A DNA stretch of 64,000 bases from Arthrobacter sp. DNA4 (GTDB lineage Bacteria > Actinomycetota > Actinomycetes > Actinomycetales > Micrococcaceae), in the NCBI RefSeq assembly GCF_024362385.1, contig NZ_CP101466.1, positions 2,542,001-2,606,000 on the forward strand, read 5' to 3'. Numbering within the stretch: the first letter of the stretch is position 1; every line of letters starts with the position of its first letter. Both the position numbers and the translations under genes were made by a program. Shown here piece after piece: positions 1-9,013 of this stretch. Under the pieces are notes generated by a model. It saw only the letters and a list, made by a program, of their open reading frames with translations. It did no database searches and was not told where the DNA came from.

Positions 1-327
1 GGACTGCAGGACCTGGGCTTCCACGAAGTGGCCGATCCGGGCCTTGGCCATCACAGGGATGGACACGGCGTCAATGATCTGGTCGATCATGTCGGGATCG
101 GACATGCGGGACACGCCGCCCTGGGCGCGGATATCGGCCGGAACACGCTCCAGCGCCATGACTGCCACGGCACCGGCGTCTTCGGCGATGCGGGCCTGCT
201 CGACGTTGACGACGTCCATGATGACGCCGCCCTTGAGCATCTCGGCCATGCCACGCTTCACGCGGTTGCTGCCCGTGACGCTGTTCGCGGACGAACCGGC
301 CTCGTTGCTTACATCAGGTGTAGACAC
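1..327 (-). CDS. pdxS: PdxS, pyridoxal 5'-phosphate synthase lyase subunit (N-terminal part)
   Basis: The first 109 residues are present and the gene runs off the left edge of the window. PdxS builds PLP from ribose 5-phosphate, glyceraldehyde 3-phosphate and ammonia supplied by PdxT. The visible part holds the start of the TIM barrel, with the conserved Asp in VIMDVVN (about residue 38) and the substrate-binding Lys in MAKARIGH (about residue 95). I chose the GTG start at 327 because an AGGGG Shine-Dalgarno lies just upstream and the reading begins in the right register for the family. It is co-directional with the pgsA-HIT-thrS genes upstream of it, but 137 bp separate it from pgsA, so it probably has its own promoter. 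Confidence 0.95.
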   Translation of the reverse strand, partial: MSTPDVSNEAGSSANSVTGSNRVKRGMAEMLKGGVIMDVVNVEQARIAEDAGAVAVMALERVPADIRAQGGVSRMSDPDMIDQIIDAVSIPVMAKARIGHFVEAQVLQS

Positions 328-420
328 AAAAACCCCTATGGGTAGACAGATGATCTTCGCCGGGCATGCGGCGGCAGCTGCCGGAGGTGCACGCACGGGT
401 TGCCGGGTCGCTTGACCGGG

Positions 421-470
421 CACTTATATACTAGTCCCCCGCCGCGCGGCCAGCTTAATCATGCTTAATC
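421..470 (-). promoter_or_regulatory. candidate pdxS promoter with tandem GATTAAGC repeat
   Basis: Read on the minus strand, a TATATA hexamer lies at 430-425. Upstream of it are two exact copies of GATTAAGC (470-463 and 460-453) spaced 10 bp start to start, i.e. one helical turn. The repeat overlaps the pgsA stop codon. The arrangement suggests a -10 element with an activator or repressor site upstream. No regulator is identified. Confidence 0.35.
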
Positions 471-1088
471 AGCGGGCGTGGGTTCCGCCAGTGCCTGCCG
501 GCGCACGGAAACCACGCGTTGCACGACGGTGACGAGGCTCGCCGCGGCCAGGAGGACCAGGGTGACCAGGAGCACCACGGTTGGCAGTCCCAAACCGGTC
601 AGACCGGTGACCACCAGCACGGAGACCAGGCGTTCGGCCCGTTCTGCGATCCCGACATTGGCGGTGAACCCGAGCGACTCGGCCTTGGCCCTGGCGTAGG
701 AGACAACCATGCCCAGGACCAGGCACAGCAGCGCGCTGACGGCGATGGCGGTGTTGTTTCCGCCGGTGAAGAACCATACGGACACGCCGGCGAAGAGTGC
801 GCCGTCGGCGACCCGGTCCAGCGTGGAGTCGAGGAAGTTTCCCCATCGGCTCTTGATGTCCTGCATCCGCGCCATGATGCCGTCCAGGACGTCGGAGAAG
901 ATGAACGCGGTGATGAAGACGGTCCCCCAAAAGAGTTGACCCAGGGGGTAGAAGATGAGGGCTCCTGCGGCAACACCCGCGGTTCCGAGGATGGTGACCG
1001 CGTCCGGGGAGACGCCAATTTTCAGGAGCCAGCGGGCCAGTGGGGTAAACAGCGCGGTGAAGAAGCCGCGGGCATGCCTATTCAGCAT
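465..1088 (-). CDS. pgsA: CDP-alcohol phosphatidyltransferase, phosphatidylinositol-phosphate synthase type
   Basis: A 207-residue integral membrane enzyme with the complete CDP-alcohol phosphotransferase signature: D66xxDG, then AR at 73-74, G83, D87 and D91. In actinobacteria the homologue next to a HIT protein and thrS transfers inositol phosphate to CDP-diacylglycerol, the first step toward phosphatidylinositol and its mannosides. Several hydrophobic membrane spans follow the motif. I chose ATG 1088 because it overlaps the HIT stop codon by 11 bp (translational coupling); a longer open frame to 1241 would overlap HIT extensively. Substrate assignment is by family and context rather than proven. 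Confidence 0.88.
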   Translation of the reverse strand: MLNRHARGFFTALFTPLARWLLKIGVSPDAVTILGTAGVAAGALIFYPLGQLFWGTVFITAFIFSDVLDGIMARMQDIKSRWGNFLDSTLDRVADGALFAGVSVWFFTGGNNTAIAVSALLCLVLGMVVSYARAKAESLGFTANVGIAERAERLVSVLVVTGLTGLGLPTVVLLVTLVLLAAASLVTVVQRVVSVRRQALAEPTPAD

Positions 1089-1665
1089 CCGACTCCCCGG
1101 GCCAGGCCTCAGCCACCTGTTGCCGGACCTCATCAAGGGTCTGGGTGATGGCTTTGGTCTGGGCGATGATGGGGAAGAAATTACCGTCGCCACCCCAGCG
1201 CGGAACAATGTGCTGGTGCAGGTGCGCGGAGATACCTGCACCGCCCACCACGCCCTGGTTCATGCCCAGGTTGAAGCCGCCGGGATTGGATACTTTCCGC
1301 AGGACCCGCATGGCCGTCTGGGTCAGCTCGGCGAACTCCGCTGTTTCTTCAACCGTGAGGTCCGTGTAGTCCGGAATGTGCCGGTAGGGGCAGACCAGCA
1401 GGTGGCCCGGATTGTAGGGGAACAGGTTCAGCACCACATAGCAGGTCCGACCGCGGTAGACGATGAGCGCCTCTTCGTCAGTGCGGCCGGGGCCTACGCA
1501 GAACGGGCAGTCGTTCTCGTTCTTGAACTGGTGCTGGCCGCCTTTGATGTAGGCCATACGGTGCGGAGTCCACAGGCGCTGGAAGGCGTCCGGGACACCG
1601 GCGAGGGCAAAGTCGTCGGTAACGCCGGCATCGCCTGGATATCCTGCGCCTGTGTTCTCCTGCAC
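1078..1665 (-). CDS. HIT-family protein (AP4A hydrolase/phosphorylase-like)
   Basis: A 195-residue histidine-triad protein. The triad HLHQH lies at residues 148-152, and a CPFC pair at 53-56 may bind metal. The mycobacterial homologue in the same position beside thrS (Rv2613c) is described as an AP4A phosphorylase, so a role in clearing dinucleoside polyphosphates made by aminoacyl-tRNA synthetases is plausible. It starts with GTG at 1665, 18 bp after thrS, and overlaps the pgsA start, so thrS-HIT-pgsA reads as one operon. Confidence 0.9.
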   Translation of the reverse strand: MQENTGAGYPGDAGVTDDFALAGVPDAFQRLWTPHRMAYIKGGQHQFKNENDCPFCVGPGRTDEEALIVYRGRTCYVVLNLFPYNPGHLLVCPYRHIPDYTDLTVEETAEFAELTQTAMRVLRKVSNPGGFNLGMNQGVVGGAGISAHLHQHIVPRWGGDGNFFPIIAQTKAITQTLDEVRQQVAEAWPGESDAE

Positions 1666-1683
1666 TGTGCTGTTTCCGTTCGG

Positions 1684-3693
1684 CTAGCTGGTCCGGTTGC
1701 GGACGGCTTCGGTGATTCGCTTGACCGCTTCCGCGACGGGCACACCGTTGTCCTGGCTACCGTCCCGGAAGCGGAACGAAACAGCGCCCGCCTCTGCGTC
1801 GTCGCCGCCCGCGATCAGCACGAACGGGATCTTGTCCTTGCTGGCGGTGCGGATCTTCTTGGGGAAGCGGTCCGAGGACGTATCCACCTCGGCGCGGATG
1901 CCCGCCGCCTTGAGCTGGCCGACGACGTCGAACATGTAATCGTTGAACGCCTCCGCCACGGGGATGCCTACCACCTGGACCGGAGCCAGCCACGCGGGGA
2001 ACGCCCCGGCGTAGTGCTCGGTGAGGACGCCCATGAAGCGCTCCACCGATCCGAAGAGCGCGCGGTGGATCATGACGGGACGCTGGCGGCTGCCGTCGGC
2101 TGCCTGGAATTCCAGCTCGAAGCGTTCGGGCAGGTTGAAGTCCAGCTGGATGGTGGACATCTGCCAGGTACGCCCCAGGGCGTCCTTGGCCTGCACGGAA
2201 ATCTTGGGACCGTAGAAGGCTGCTCCGCCTGGATCGGGCACCAGCTCCAGTCCGGACTCCTGGGCTACCTCGGCGAGGGTCCTGGTGGCTTCCTCCCAGG
2301 TGGCGTCGTCGCCGACGTACTTCTCGGGGTCCTTGGTGGACAGCTCGAGGTAGAAGTCGTTCAGCCCGTAGTCCTTGAGCAGGTCCAGGACGAAGGTGAG
2401 GGTCTTGGTGAGTTCGTCCTTCATCTGCTCGCGGGTGCAGTAGATGTGGGCGTCGTCCTGTGTCATGCCCCGGACACGGGTGAGGCCGTGGACCACACCG
2501 GACTTCTCGTACCGGTACACGGAGCCGAATTCGAACAGCCGCAGCGGCAGCTCGCGGTAGGACCGGCCGCGGGAGCGGAAGATGAGGTTGTGCATGGGGC
2601 AGTTCATCGGCTTCAGGTAGTAATCCTGCGCCGGCTTTCGAATGCTGCCGTCGGCGTTGAGTTCCTCATCCACCCGCATGGCGGGGAACATGCCGTCCTT
2701 GTACCAGTCCAGGTGCCCGGAGACCTCGTACAGGTGGCCCTTGGTGATGTGCGGGGTGTAGACGAACTCGTAGCCGGCTTCGACGTGCCGCTGGCGCGAG
2801 TAGTCCTCCATCTCCTTGCGGATGATGCCGCCCTTGGGGTGGAAGACCGGCAGGCCGGAGCCCAGCTCGTCCGGGAAGGAGAAGAGGTCCAGCTCCGAAC
2901 CGAGCTTGCGGTGGTCGCGGCGCTCGGCCTCGGCAATGCGCTCCTGGTAGGCCTTCAGGGCGTCCTTGGTGGGCCAGGCGGTGCCGTAGATACGCTGCAG
3001 CTGCTGGTTCTTCTGGTTGCCCAGCCAGTAGGCCGACGACGAACGGGTCAGCGCGAAGGCGTTGGAGATCATCTTGGTGTTGGGCAGGTGGGGGCCGCGG
3101 CAGAGGTCGCACCAGACGGTGGTGCCTTCCTTGCGTTCCACGTTGTCGTAGATGGTGATGTCCCCGGCGCCGACTTCAACGTTCACGCCTTCCCCGGCTT
3201 CGGCGGCTTCGTTCTTTTTGCCCAGGAGCTCGAGCTTGTAGGGCTCGTTCTTCATGGCTTCGCGGGCCTCGTCCTCATTGACCACGCGACGGACAAACTT
3301 CTGGTTCTGGTTGATGATCTTCTGCATCATCTTTTCGAGGGTCTTGAGGTCCTCGGGAGTGAACGGCTCGGCAACATCGAAGTCGAAGTAGAAGCCGTCG
3401 GTGATGTAGGGGCCGATGCCGAGCTTGGCATCGGGACGCAGCTGCTGCACGGCCTGGGCCATGACGTGGGCAGTGGAGTGCCGCAGGACGTTCAGGCCGT
3501 CGGGGGAATCAATGGTGACGCCTTCCACCTCGGCGCCTTCCGGAAGTTCCTGGTCCAGGTCCTTCAGCTCGCCGTTGACGCGGGCAACAACAACGTCACG
3601 GCGCTCAAAGAAGAGTTCCGCACCGGTTGTCCCGGTAGTCACCTTGGTCTCTTCGCCATCGACGAGAAGGGTGATCTGCTGGGCATCTGACAC
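1684..3693 (-). CDS. thrS: threonyl-tRNA synthetase
   Basis: A 669-residue class II synthetase of normal length. The order is an N-terminal TGS domain, an editing domain with the HxxxH motif (HSTAHVMAQ, near residue 72), a catalytic core with KPMNCPMHN (zinc ligand Cys near residue 363), motif 2 around [11 protein letters not shown], motif 3 around [10 protein letters not shown], and a C-terminal anticodon-binding domain. It charges tRNA-Thr in the cytoplasm. The GTG start at 3693 has an AGGAGA site seven bases upstream. The 128-bp leader up to dnaE2 shows no T-box that I can recognise. Confidence 0.98.
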   Translation of the reverse strand: MSDAQQITLLVDGEETKVTTGTTGAELFFERRDVVVARVNGELKDLDQELPEGAEVEGVTIDSPDGLNVLRHSTAHVMAQAVQQLRPDAKLGIGPYITDGFYFDFDVAEPFTPEDLKTLEKMMQKIINQNQKFVRRVVNEDEAREAMKNEPYKLELLGKKNEAAEAGEGVNVEVGAGDITIYDNVERKEGTTVWCDLCRGPHLPNTKMISNAFALTRSSSAYWLGNQKNQQLQRIYGTAWPTKDALKAYQERIAEAERRDHRKLGSELDLFSFPDELGSGLPVFHPKGGIIRKEMEDYSRQRHVEAGYEFVYTPHITKGHLYEVSGHLDWYKDGMFPAMRVDEELNADGSIRKPAQDYYLKPMNCPMHNLIFRSRGRSYRELPLRLFEFGSVYRYEKSGVVHGLTRVRGMTQDDAHIYCTREQMKDELTKTLTFVLDLLKDYGLNDFYLELSTKDPEKYVGDDATWEEATRTLAEVAQESGLELVPDPGGAAFYGPKISVQAKDALGRTWQMSTIQLDFNLPERFELEFQAADGSRQRPVMIHRALFGSVERFMGVLTEHYAGAFPAWLAPVQVVGIPVAEAFNDYMFDVVGQLKAAGIRAEVDTSSDRFPKKIRTASKDKIPFVLIAGGDDAEAGAVSFRFRDGSQDNGVPVAEAVKRITEAVRNRTS

Positions 3694-3821
3694 GGGTGTC
3701 TCCTATTCAAAGTTGAGGCTTCATAGCTTGTGGCATACGGGGACCACAGCCAGCCACCGTCAATGCTATCGGTTCCGGTATGGGCCGACCAACGCGGCAC
3801 ACGGGGGGTGCGGAACCGCGG

Positions 3822-6800
3822 TCACCCATTGAACCCGGTGATCGCCAACGTCCTGCTGATGCCATCGAGGGGATGCGGCCCATCGGCGAAGGCCTCCGGG
3901 CTGGACACCCCGGCGTACCCGCCGATCGACTCCGGCAAGGGCAAACTGTCCGTCTTGCCCAGGTCCCAGGCCATGCTCGCACTGATGCTGATGCCCCGCG
4001 GACCGGTCCTTCGGGTGGTCCCGCGGATCAGCAGCAGGCGGGTTCCAAACAGAAGCGGGCCAGCGTTTTCCTGGGCCTCGTGGAAGAAGACCGAATCCAC
4101 GCAGCCGGTGCCGTCGTCGATGCTGATGAACACCACCCGCCTGCCGCCGCGCATGGGAGGAGTCTGGGTGGCCACCCGCACCCCTGCCACCAGCACTTCG
4201 GTCCCGTTGCGCAGGCTGAGGAGTTTATCGGCAGTGGTGACACCCAGCCTTTCCAGCAGGGGCCTGTGGCTGTCCATCAGATGGGAACTGACATCGACGG
4301 ACATCAGATCCAGTTCCGCCCTGACGTTGTCCACCACCGTGGGGGCTGGAAGTCCAGGTTTGATGTTGCGCAGTTCGACGTCGCCCAGGGGAAGGGACAA
4401 CTGTCCCTCCAGCACCTCCACGCCTTTCCGCGCGCCATTGGCTGATTGAAGCTGCTGCAAATGGTGCACCAGGTCCGCTCGGTTGGCGGTGCCTCCGGCT
4501 TCACGGTGGAGGGAATCAAAGGCCCCAAGCTGCGCAAGGCGCCGGATGCTTGGCTTGCTGAGCCGCGAGCGCGCCCGGAGATCCGCCAGTGAGTCATAGG
4601 GCTGGCTTACGACAACCCGCTTCAGTTCAGCAGCAGACAGACCGTAAATCCCGTTCAGGCTGAGCCTGATTCCCAGCCTGCCGGCGTCCCTGCCTGTCCC
4701 GATCCGCTCCACCCGGTACTCGGCTTTGCTGCGGTTTATGTCCAGGGGAAGGATGGGAATGCCCAGCCGGCGGGCTTCTGCCACCAGCAGCCGTTTGGGG
4801 TACATGCCGGGGTCGTGCTCCCATAAGCCTGCAAGGAAGGCTTCGGGGTGGTGTGTCTTGAGCCAGGCGGACTGGTAGGTGGGGACGGCGAAAGCAGCCC
4901 CGTGGGCTTTGCAGAATCCGAAGCTGGCAAAGGACTTCAACGTCCCCCACACCTTGTCCACCACCTCGGGGGTGTACCTCTTGGCTTTGGCGTGGCGCCG
5001 GAAGTACTCCTCCACCTGCGCTTCTCCGGCCTCGCTGCTGAGTGCCCGGCGGAATTCGTCGGCTTTTGCCAGGCCGCAGCCGGTCATGACGTGGAGAGTT
5101 TTCAGGATCTGCTCGTGGAAGACGGTGACCCCGTGGGTTTCCTGCAGCACCGGCTTGAGGTCAGGGTGCGGGTAGACCTCAGGGGCGAACCCGTGCCGGT
5201 GTTCCAGGAAGGGCCGCACCATGTCCGATTTCATCGGTCCCGGGCGGAACAGTGAAATATCGATGATGAGGTCGTTGAACTCCCGCGGCGCCATTTTGCC
5301 GATCAGCTCCCGCTGACCGGGTGATTCGATCTGGAAGCAGCCAAGGGTATGCGTGCTCCTGATCAGCTCATAGGTGGCTTCGTCGTCGAGGGGGACGGCG
5401 TTGAGGTCTATCCGGCCGTTGGCGGCAATGTAGTCGGGGCCGGAACCTTCCGGCCCCGCAGGGTGGTTCCCTGCCTTGACCACTTCCTCCTTGGAGGGAT
5501 GGATCCTGATGATCTCCCGGACCGCGAACGCCATGGCGCTTTGCATGCGGACACCGAGGACATCGAGTTTGAGCATGCCCATGGGGTCCATGTCATGTTT
5601 ATCGAACTGGCTCATGGGCAGTCCAAGACCGCTTGGCTGTACCGGGGTACGGTCCAGGAGGGTTGCATCACCCAGGATGACGCCGCACGGGTGCATGGAG
5701 ATGTGGCGGGGCAGCCGGTCGAGCCGTTCGGTCAGGTCCACCAGCAGGTCCAGTTGCTGGTTTCCATGGGCGTCGCGTTGTTCCACCCGGCCGGCAAACT
5801 CACGCAGTTCCGGTTTTTCCTGCAGTGCTTCCCGGAATTTTCGTGCAGAGAACCGCCACAACTGCTTGGCGATCTCCCCCACCTCGTCGTCGTCCATGCC
5901 CAGCGCCAGACCGGCGTCGCGCACGGCACCCCGGGCGCGGTATCCGTTCTGCATGCTCATCAGGGTTACCCGTTCAGAGCCGAAGCGTTCGAAGATCCGG
6001 TGGTAGACGTTGTGGCGTTCAGCGCTTTCGACGTCGATGTCGATGTCCGGAAGGGTGGCGCGGTCGTTGGAGAGGAAACGTTCAAATATCAGGTCGTGCT
6101 GGAGGGGATTCACATGGCTGACGTCGATCAGGTAATTGACCAGGCTGGATGCTCCCGACCCTCTTGCTGCCGCCCTGACCCCCATGTCCTGGATCATCCG
6201 GGACACCTCGGCAACAGTCAGGAAGTATGAGGAGAAGCCCAGGTTGTGGATGATCCCCAGCTCATGGTCCAGGCGGGCCAGGATCTCCTTCTCCGCGTTG
6301 CCAGTGGCTCCCGGGAACCGCCGGCCGATTCCTGCATGGCAGCGCTGGATGAGTTCAGCGTGCGGATCCTGGCTGATGCCAATAACGGATGCTTCGGGCA
6401 CCACGGGCTGTTTCCATCCCATGTCCGAGGTGGGGTCGATCCGGCAGAGATCGGCGAGCGCCTCCGTTTGCGTCATCAGCTGCTTGAGGTCGGCGGCACC
6501 ATAACCGGCTGCTGAAATGATCTCCTTGCCTATCCCCAGCATCTGCGCCGGGGTTTTCAGCCACCCCTGGCCAGTGGGTTGCAGGAGGGGTTCCCCTGCC
6601 AGTTCGGGCAGGGACTTCAATGTCCGGGCAGAATCCAGGACGTCAGCGGTTGGTGCTCCGTCCGCAGCGCAGTACCTCACCGCATTGGCGAGTACTGCCG
6701 GCACCTGGTGTTCCTCGGCGAGCCTGAGCATGCGCACAGCGTGCGCCGTGCTCAACGGGGTACCAGGTGCGCTGAGTTGGGAGACTATTTCAGCCACCAC

Positions 6801-7376
6801 GGTTCCGGCGGGCATTGCGTCAAGCCACTGCTTGAAAAGGGTCCGGGGCCGCAGGTAGCGCCGTCCGCCCATGGCACGGCCCACATCCGAATCAGGGCCG
6901 AGCAATACGGTGAGCACCGGCTTAAGGGTTTGGGGGTCAAGGGTGCGGGAAGCCAGTTCGGCACGGGTGACAGCAGCGGGCACCGCTCCCCCGGCTTTCC
7001 CCGAGGTCCTTGCGTGGGCGTCGGAGACCAGCCGGCACAGCGCACGGTATCCGGCACCGTTGTTTTGGCCGCGGGCCAGCACCACCACCCTGCCTGCCAC
7101 CTGCGTTCGGTGATCACCGTCGTCGTCAAACACTGCAAGGTCCACCCCCACAATGGGGTCGATGCCCGCGGCCATGCAGGCCTTGAGGTGCTTGATGGTT
7201 CCGTAGAGGCCGTCCCGGTCTGTACAGGCAAGGGCTGTGGCGCCGTCGGCTGCGGCAGCCATGGCCAGTTCCTCCGGCCAGGAAACACCGTAATGGGCGC
7301 TGAACGCCGTGGAAACGTGAAGGTGGGTGAAGCTCATGCTGGACTGGTCAGGCTGTTCTGTGGCGGAGGGCGTCAT
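3822..7376 (-). CDS. dnaE2: error-prone DNA polymerase III alpha subunit DnaE2
   Basis: A 1184-residue C-family polymerase. It has an N-terminal PHP domain (THLHVS near residue 17), the catalytic aspartates in DIDIDVES (about residue 443) and KLDVLG (about residue 604), a helix-hairpin-helix region and a C-terminal OB fold. DnaE2 performs damage-induced mutagenic translesion synthesis, normally with ImuA' and ImuB. It overlaps the upstream DUF6504 gene by 29 bp if ATG 7376 is used. An internal ATG at 7337 (MSFTHLHV) gives the N-terminus seen more often in the family and is a real alternative. The pair lies behind a LexA-type box, so SOS induction is likely. No imuB lies next to it. Confidence 0.93.
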   Translation of the reverse strand: MTPSATEQPDQSSMSFTHLHVSTAFSAHYGVSWPEELAMAAAADGATALACTDRDGLYGTIKHLKACMAAGIDPIVGVDLAVFDDDGDHRTQVAGRVVVLARGQNNGAGYRALCRLVSDAHARTSGKAGGAVPAAVTRAELASRTLDPQTLKPVLTVLLGPDSDVGRAMGGRRYLRPRTLFKQWLDAMPAGTVVAEIVSQLSAPGTPLSTAHAVRMLRLAEEHQVPAVLANAVRYCAADGAPTADVLDSARTLKSLPELAGEPLLQPTGQGWLKTPAQMLGIGKEIISAAGYGAADLKQLMTQTEALADLCRIDPTSDMGWKQPVVPEASVIGISQDPHAELIQRCHAGIGRRFPGATGNAEKEILARLDHELGIIHNLGFSSYFLTVAEVSRMIQDMGVRAAARGSGASSLVNYLIDVSHVNPLQHDLIFERFLSNDRATLPDIDIDVESAERHNVYHRIFERFGSERVTLMSMQNGYRARGAVRDAGLALGMDDDEVGEIAKQLWRFSARKFREALQEKPELREFAGRVEQRDAHGNQQLDLLVDLTERLDRLPRHISMHPCGVILGDATLLDRTPVQPSGLGLPMSQFDKHDMDPMGMLKLDVLGVRMQSAMAFAVREIIRIHPSKEEVVKAGNHPAGPEGSGPDYIAANGRIDLNAVPLDDEATYELIRSTHTLGCFQIESPGQRELIGKMAPREFNDLIIDISLFRPGPMKSDMVRPFLEHRHGFAPEVYPHPDLKPVLQETHGVTVFHEQILKTLHVMTGCGLAKADEFRRALSSEAGEAQVEEYFRRHAKAKRYTPEVVDKVWGTLKSFASFGFCKAHGAAFAVPTYQSAWLKTHHPEAFLAGLWEHDPGMYPKRLLVAEARRLGIPILPLDINRSKAEYRVERIGTGRDAGRLGIRLSLNGIYGLSAAELKRVVVSQPYDSLADLRARSRLSKPSIRRLAQLGAFDSLHREAGGTANRADLVHHLQQLQSANGARKGVEVLEGQLSLPLGDVELRNIKPGLPAPTVVDNVRAELDLMSVDVSSHLMDSHRPLLERLGVTTADKLLSLRNGTEVLVAGVRVATQTPPMRGGRRVVFISIDDGTGCVDSVFFHEAQENAGPLLFGTRLLLIRGTTRRTGPRGISISASMAWDLGKTDSLPLPESIGGYAGVSSPEAFADGPHPLDGISRTLAITGFNG

Positions 7377-7698
7377 GGATCCGCAGCAGCCGCCAGCGGT
7401 TGCTGCGGATATGGCGGGTCAGGTCAAGAGTGAGGGGTTCTGCGCCGGCCGCATCTTCCGGCGCTGAGGGACTGGAGGCCACCCGGGCAGGCAGCACCTG
7501 CACGCGCCAGATTTCGTGATCCACCACGCCCGGTCCGCTTCCCAGCGGGGCCCTGCTGTCTTCCGCCCACCATTGCCGGCGTTCGTACCACCGGAGGGGT
7601 TCGGCGCAGACGGTGTAGGAAGCACCGGCCCAGGTCAACGTTTCCGGTTGTCCGGCTTCGGTGCACACCACGTCAACAGACTCGCTGAACATGCCCAT
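7348..7698 (-). CDS. DUF6504 family protein, dnaE2-associated
   Basis: A 116-residue protein of the DUF6504 type, rich in Trp/Arg (LRWYERRQWW near the middle, HEIWRVQVLP later). In actinobacteria this small family usually lies between imuB and dnaE2. Its function is unknown; association with the mutasome is inferred from context only. The start at ATG 7698 has a strong GGGGAGG site six bases upstream; an open frame to 7725 lacks one. The end overlaps the dnaE2 start, so the two are translationally coupled and share the LexA box at 7734-7749. Confidence 0.75.
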   Translation of the reverse strand: MGMFSESVDVVCTEAGQPETLTWAGASYTVCAEPLRWYERRQWWAEDSRAPLGSGPGVVDHEIWRVQVLPARVASSPSAPEDAAGAEPLTLDLTRHIRSNRWRLLRIHDALRHRTA

Positions 7699-7733
7699 GT
7701 GCACCTCCCCGACGATTTTCCCCAAACAGGTAT

Positions 7734-7749
7734 TCGAATATGTATTCGA
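7734..7749. promoter_or_regulatory. LexA (SOS) box
   Basis: TCGAATATGTATTCGA is a perfect inverted repeat with 6-bp arms and a 4-bp centre. It matches the actinobacterial/Bacillus-type LexA operator (TCGAAC-N4-GTTCGA) except for the innermost base of each arm. It ends 36 bp upstream of the DUF6504 start codon, a good position to repress the DUF6504-dnaE2 unit. It could also affect the rightward gene starting at 7830. Confidence 0.85.
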
Positions 7750-7829
7750 ATAAAACCAGTCTACGCCGGGATGGCATCAAAACATAGGCGGGGGTGGACG
7801 GGGCGTGCGGCAGGGAGCAGGATGTTGGC

Positions 7830-8219
7830 ATGAGTACCGATGACGCACTCCTGAAGCAGGCCAGCATCAAGACCGAGGACTCCACCCTGGTCGCCACGTT
7901 CGATATCGACGGCACCATTCCGGTATCCGGTGCCTACGTGGTGGGGTTGATGGGAGCCTCGCCGGATTATTCGGCTCAGCGCCGGCTGTGCATTGAGTTC
8001 ATGAACGGGGAGGCCATCGCCTGCTACGCGTTCAACCGGGACCAGGGGATCGAGGAGGATTACGACCTGTCCGGAGTCACCCACTCACAGAGCAGCATCA
8101 CCGGCAGCTTTCCCCTGACGGCGTTGAACGGGCTCGGGCAGGGGCACGTCCTGTCCGCCTTCAGCGAGGCGGACGGACGGGAGTTCCAGCACGGGGTGCC
8201 GGTGGAGGAAGCGCCCTAA
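7830..8219 (+). CDS. conserved hypothetical protein
   Basis: A 129-residue soluble acidic protein with no signal peptide or membrane span that I do not recognise. I chose ATG 7830 (MSTDDALLKQ) because an AGGA lies upstream; the in-frame ATG at 7794 lacks one. It is divergent from the LexA-controlled DUF6504-dnaE2 unit, about 80 bp from the LexA box. Codon use looks native. Confidence 0.6.
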   Translation: MSTDDALLKQASIKTEDSTLVATFDIDGTIPVSGAYVVGLMGASPDYSAQRRLCIEFMNGEAIACYAFNRDQGIEEDYDLSGVTHSQSSITGSFPLTALNGLGQGHVLSAFSEADGREFQHGVPVEEAP

Positions 8220-8225
8220 GCTTCC

Positions 8226-8549
8226 TCAGCTGTTTTCTTTATGGATCCGCAGTTCAAGTTCAATGAACGCGGAGATCATGGCCCGGTAGGTTGACTCCAC
8301 GATGTCCGGGTCAATGTCTTTTTTCTCGGCAGCAGCCCGCACGTGTTCTATGATCCGCTCCACCCGGCCCGGGGCGCGCACCTCGGCGTCATCACCCTTC
8401 AGCGTGCCGGCGATCCTGATCAGCCGTTCGCGGCGGGCGATGAGGGTGACAATCTGCTCATCCACCTCGTCAACAGCAACCCGGACGGCAGCGAGCTGTT
8501 CCCTGTCGGCCCGGGCATCCCTATCGTTTCCTTGAATTGTCGCCATCAT
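8226..8549 (-). CDS. chorismate mutase (AroQ class)
   Basis: A 107-residue all-helical protein with the AroQ pattern: an N-terminal helix AAVRVAVDEVDEQIVTLIARR, with Arg and Asp/Glu positions for chorismate binding, then LKGDDAEVRAPGRVERII and an ERxx...YRAMI C-terminal helix. It converts chorismate to prephenate for Phe/Tyr synthesis. A start at 8567 would run into the divergent VOC gene, so I use ATG 8549 (8546 is equally possible). The gene ends 6 bp from the convergent hypothetical gene. Confidence 0.85.
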   Translation of the reverse strand: MMATIQGNDRDARADREQLAAVRVAVDEVDEQIVTLIARRERLIRIAGTLKGDDAEVRAPGRVERIIEHVRAAAEKKDIDPDIVESTYRAMISAFIELELRIHKENS

Positions 8550-8565
8550 CTGACAGTATCGAAGC

Positions 8566-8988
8566 ATGGAGCCCAGAGTCGACTTTATCTCCCTCGGTGT
8601 CCGCAGCGTCGAGGCCTCGCGCGCCTTCTACGTTGACGGCCTTGGCTGGCCCGTCCACCGCGAGGTTGCCGGGGAAGTCCTGTTCATCCAGGTGAACCAT
8701 GGGCTGGTGCTCTCCCTCTGGGACAGCACCCAGATGCAGGCCGAAGCCGCCACCAGTCCTTCCGCCGGCGTCCCCGGCATCACGCTCAGCCACAACCTGG
8801 CAAGCCCGCAGGAAGTGGACAGCGTCATGGAACAGGCCGCGGCTGCCGGTGCTGCCATCGTTGCCGAGCCCGTCACCAAGGCATGGGGAGGCTACGCAGG
8901 ATATTTTGCCGACCCTGACGGGTTCCGCTGGGAAGTGGCGTACAACCCCACCTGGACAGTGGACGACGCCGGCACGGTCACCGTCTGA
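8566..8988 (+). CDS. VOC-family (glyoxalase/bleomycin resistance-like) protein
   Basis: A 140-residue protein with the two beta-alpha-beta-beta-beta modules of the vicinal oxygen chelate fold. It begins RVDFISLGVRSVEASRAFY and ends YFADPDGFRWEVAYNP, both typical of the family. Metal ligands are probable, but the substrate is not predictable. It is divergent from chorismate mutase with start codons about 16 bp apart. Confidence 0.85.
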   Translation: MEPRVDFISLGVRSVEASRAFYVDGLGWPVHREVAGEVLFIQVNHGLVLSLWDSTQMQAEAATSPSAGVPGITLSHNLASPQEVDSVMEQAAAAGAAIVAEPVTKAWGGYAGYFADPDGFRWEVAYNPTWTVDDAGTVTV

Positions 8989-9013
8989 CGGGTACCGGCC
9001 CAGGCGGAGGCTG

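Noticed and set aside
955..3690. A 911-codon open frame on the plus strand opposite HIT and thrS
   Set aside because: Its protein is low-complexity Val/Gly/Leu-rich and the opposite strand encodes a perfect ThrRS; high GC produces such antisense frames.
3694..3821. T-box or other leader in front of thrS
   Set aside because: No T-box core sequence or convincing antiterminator could be found in 128 bp.
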